Below, one piece after another: positions 16,757 through 18,607 of a DNA stretch of 18,607 nt (positions are counted from its first letter, which is position 1; each line of letters opens with the position of its first letter). The translations under genes were made by a program, and so were the position numbers. The notes beneath the pieces were generated by a model. It did no database searches and was not told the DNA's origin. It saw only the letters and a program-made list of their open reading frames with translations. Source of the stretch: Nitrosomonas sp. (GTDB taxonomy: Bacteria > Pseudomonadota > Gammaproteobacteria > Burkholderiales > Nitrosomonadaceae); contig JADKHF010000045.1 in NCBI GenBank assembly GCA_016721865.1, forward strand, positions 1-18,607, in the 5' to 3' direction.

Positions 16757-17318
16757 CATGGCATTAATCAAGATATGGTAAAGAACTGAAGAAAAAGTCA
16801 TCGTATTTTAGTAGCTTCAAAAGTTGAGAACGTTAAGACACGCCGATCACTGTCGCGTCAAAATTAGCGAGCTCGACTTGATTCGCTGGATACCGTTCAG
16901 CTTTTTGTTTGATGCGGAAGATACCTTTGGGACTGGGGCTTCTTGATGGCGAAGTCAAGAGTCTTCGTAATGTGGGGATACGGCTGGATTATATCAACAA
17001 GCATCCGCTTACGGCTTCGTAGTGAACAAGGCATACATGGACGCCCACATTTTTGCAAAGCCTTCAATCTATGATCTCAAGAAGGTAAAGATTGCAGTTT
17101 GCTTACATCCGGACTTTATGTGAAGCGCATTGCCTCTGTCCCTGATGGAATTTGCTGAGTAGCACCTTATCATCTTCACGTTTGCGAATTTTGGGCTAAG
17201 TCAAGTTTATGCCATTCACGGTCTGACCAGTCTCGCTATCATGTCGTGATTGCCTGTGCAATCGGTGGTAATCTCTTCTCCTTAAACTCGTTTTTAATGC
17301 AACATACCCATATTGCTT
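16757..17318. other. 562-bp stretch without a recognisable gene
   Basis: No open frame over about 40 codons is convincing. Short coding-looking fragments occur on the plus strand: ISELDLIRWIPFSFLFDAED (about 16866-16925), VKSLRNVGIRLDYINKHPL (about 16955-17011) and VNKAYMDAHIFAKPSIYDL (about 17022-17078), in different frames. Given the indel load elsewhere this may be one wrecked gene, but I do not recognise it. The right part probably contains the tnp-end terminus of the IS110-type element; I could not place its tip. Confidence 0.35.
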
Positions 17319-18412
17319 CTAATCAACCCTCACGATCAATGAGCCGCAGCAGTATGTTGCCATACCGTGATCGGGGTGAAATGTCGCTTTCTGGGTGAGC
17401 AATGCCCAGATGATGCAAGAGCCTACCTATTTGCCAGGGCAACAGCAGCAACGTTCTTATTGCGCCGTGTTATCAGCTTGCGAAGCCAGCTTCCCCGCCC
17501 GGCCTTCTTCTCGGCAAAGCGGATGACTGTTTTGCTCCATGGATCAGCAGGGTGCAAAGATAAGTATCCCGCGTTTGCTGATACCGCCAATAACTGTTTG
17601 CCACCGCTTGAATGCTGCTTGGGACAACCCTGGCTTTCATGCGGCCAACTGTCTACCGTTTTTTAGCTTCGTAGCATTCCCCACAGTTGCTCAATGGCGC
17701 TCGCTGTAATCCCGCCAACACCAGGGATGGCTTCCAGTCTTTGGCTGGCTTGGTTCTCTTTGTGCCAAAGCTTGATTTTGCAATCCCCTCACCCTTTCAC
17801 CTGCCGATCCAGCTCCCTTCAGGTGGTCATTCAGTCTTTCCAGCACTCGTTGCATTGTTCCTGGCAAAACACTTTCAGCATCTTCCGGAATGTCAGGCAT
17901 GCGTTTGCCAATCGATTGGATCCTGAGGAATGACGATACCAAACCTGTAGAGCAGACCACCCATCTGATTTGCTCAGAAGTTCTCGCCTTGACAAACTTC
18001 GTCTGGCTCGGTGCACTGATAGAAATTTATTTGTTGTCAACAGTCTTGATCGGTACAAAACGCATATTGGGCTGAGTAATTCCTTCGCAGATCGCTTCGG
18101 CATCTGCCATATCATGCTTGTTAGTCTGGACATAGTATTTCTGGACGAACTGGGGCTACATGAGCTTGACAGTATGCCCAAATCCACCCAACCTTCTTCG
18201 CCCAGTCGTGGGAACTAACACGCTTCTCGGCTCAATCAGGCAAGGCCCCAGATTGGCAAAGAACTCCGTCATCTGTCCGCGCAGTAATTGCTTACGCAGC
18301 ACAGCCTTGCCATACCTCATCTACACCGTGGATCTGAAACACCCCTTTTGCCAAATCAATGCCTATTGCTGTAATCTCTTCCTCGGACGCCCTTCTCTGT
18401 TTTAGTGGTCAT
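17319..18412 (-). pseudogene. IS110-family transposase, heavily frameshifted
   Basis: DEDD-type transposase that recombines a circular IS intermediate, recently shown to be guided by a bridge RNA. Reading the minus strand from MTTKTEK (18412): IGIDLAKGVFQIHGVDE (first Asp of DEDD), GQMTEFFANLGPCLI, the LGHTVKLM region, QTNKHDMADAEAICE, MRFVPIKTVDNK, VHRARRS, then MPDIPEDAESVLPGTMQRVL, NGRQLAAWLGLVPSS, the GGISKRGD-TYLCTLLIHGAK region, RFAEKKAGRGSWLRKLITRR and NVAAVALANR. Breaks occur roughly every 60-150 bases and stops interrupt several segments, so it cannot make a working protein as read. The natural stop is TAG (plus strand 17319-17321). Expected length of about 340-360 residues fits. Confidence 0.85.
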
Positions 18413-18466
18413 TGCACCACCATTTTTAGCACTTTGATGCCGTTTTGGGTAGTGGAAAACCATTCC
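18413..18466 (-). mobile_element. tnp-upstream end of the IS110-family element
   Basis: The noncoding part before the transposase start shares TGCACCAC, then GCAC-TT-ATGCCGTTTTG-GTAGTG, then CCATTCC with the remnant at 5688-5731, marking it as part of the mobile element. In IS110-group elements this flank holds the left end and, in many, the noncoding RNA. The exact tip is not determined; it probably lies at or shortly after 18466. Confidence 0.5.
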
Positions 18467-18607
18467 ATTACCTCTAAAATCTTTCAAAAGTTTTAAACAA
18501 AACGAGGCGTGAACAAAAATGGTGACGCGTTATTATGTCTGATATGTAAGAAAATATTTTGCGAGCAACAAAGCATGTTGTAACGAAATTTGGATTTTTA
18601 GACGCCC
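18467..18607. other. AT-rich flank to window end, no feature seen
   Basis: About 140 bases, AT-rich, with no convincing open frame, RNA gene or repeat. Confidence 0.4.

Noticed and set aside
1..18607. CRISPR array, tRNA or rRNA genes
   Set aside because: No regularly spaced direct repeats, cloverleaf-like TTCGA-containing genes or rRNA stretches were recognised. The TTCGA at 15231 belongs to the REP-like repeat.

Overview
The window looks like chromosomal DNA of a betaproteobacterium, possibly Nitrosomonas-like. That placement is an inference from the biotin gene order bioB-bioF-bioH-bioC-bioD, the proteobacterial family types and moderate GC; no rRNA, tRNA or other decisive marker is visible. 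Most genes are recognisable over their full length but interrupted by one-base insertions or deletions, often at short homopolymers, while catalytic motifs are preserved. This means either an indel-rich read or assembly, or very recent decay, and the sequence alone does not settle which. Coordinates of broken genes span from the inferred natural start to the inferred natural stop.

Layout. 1-4.45 kb: a tightly packed biotin operon (+), bioB, bioF, bioH, bioC, bioD, with short overlaps or gaps of a few bases. 4.5-5.5 kb: a CysB-type LysR regulator (-), convergent with bioD. 5.6-5.73 kb: a remnant resembling the tnp-start end of the IS110-family element at the far right of the window. 5.77-6.9 kb: a secreted PQQ-dependent aldose sugar dehydrogenase (-). 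7.1-11.5 kb: an accessory block (+) with a BrnT/BrnA toxin-antitoxin pair, a very large protein joining an Mrr-like nuclease, an SF2 helicase and six Helicase-associated (HA) repeats, and an overlapping HEPN ribonuclease-type gene. 11.5-14.5 kb (-): a secreted DUF1566 protein and a TonB-dependent receptor resembling E. coli YncD/PqqU. 14.5-16.76 kb (+): an SGNH-type hydrolase with a REP-like inverted repeat near its 3' end, then a FabF-like ketoacyl synthase behind a good sigma70 promoter. 16.76-17.3 kb: no recognisable gene. 17.3-18.47 kb: a wrecked IS110-family transposase (-).

How it fits together. The bio genes would make pimeloyl-ACP (BioC, BioH) and convert it to biotin (BioF, BioD, BioB; bioA is not in the window). 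The PQQ-dependent dehydrogenase and the PqqU-like receptor could form a PQQ acquisition-and-use pair, though they are 5.5 kb apart. The most interesting part is 7.7-11.5 kb: a nuclease-helicase resembling the front half of Type ISP restriction enzymes, but with HA repeats where the methyltransferase would be, translationally overlapped with a HEPN nuclease gene and sitting next to a toxin-antitoxin pair. I read this as a candidate anti-phage module. Base composition changes sharply inside the helicase gene at about 9.66 kb, just before the HA repeats.
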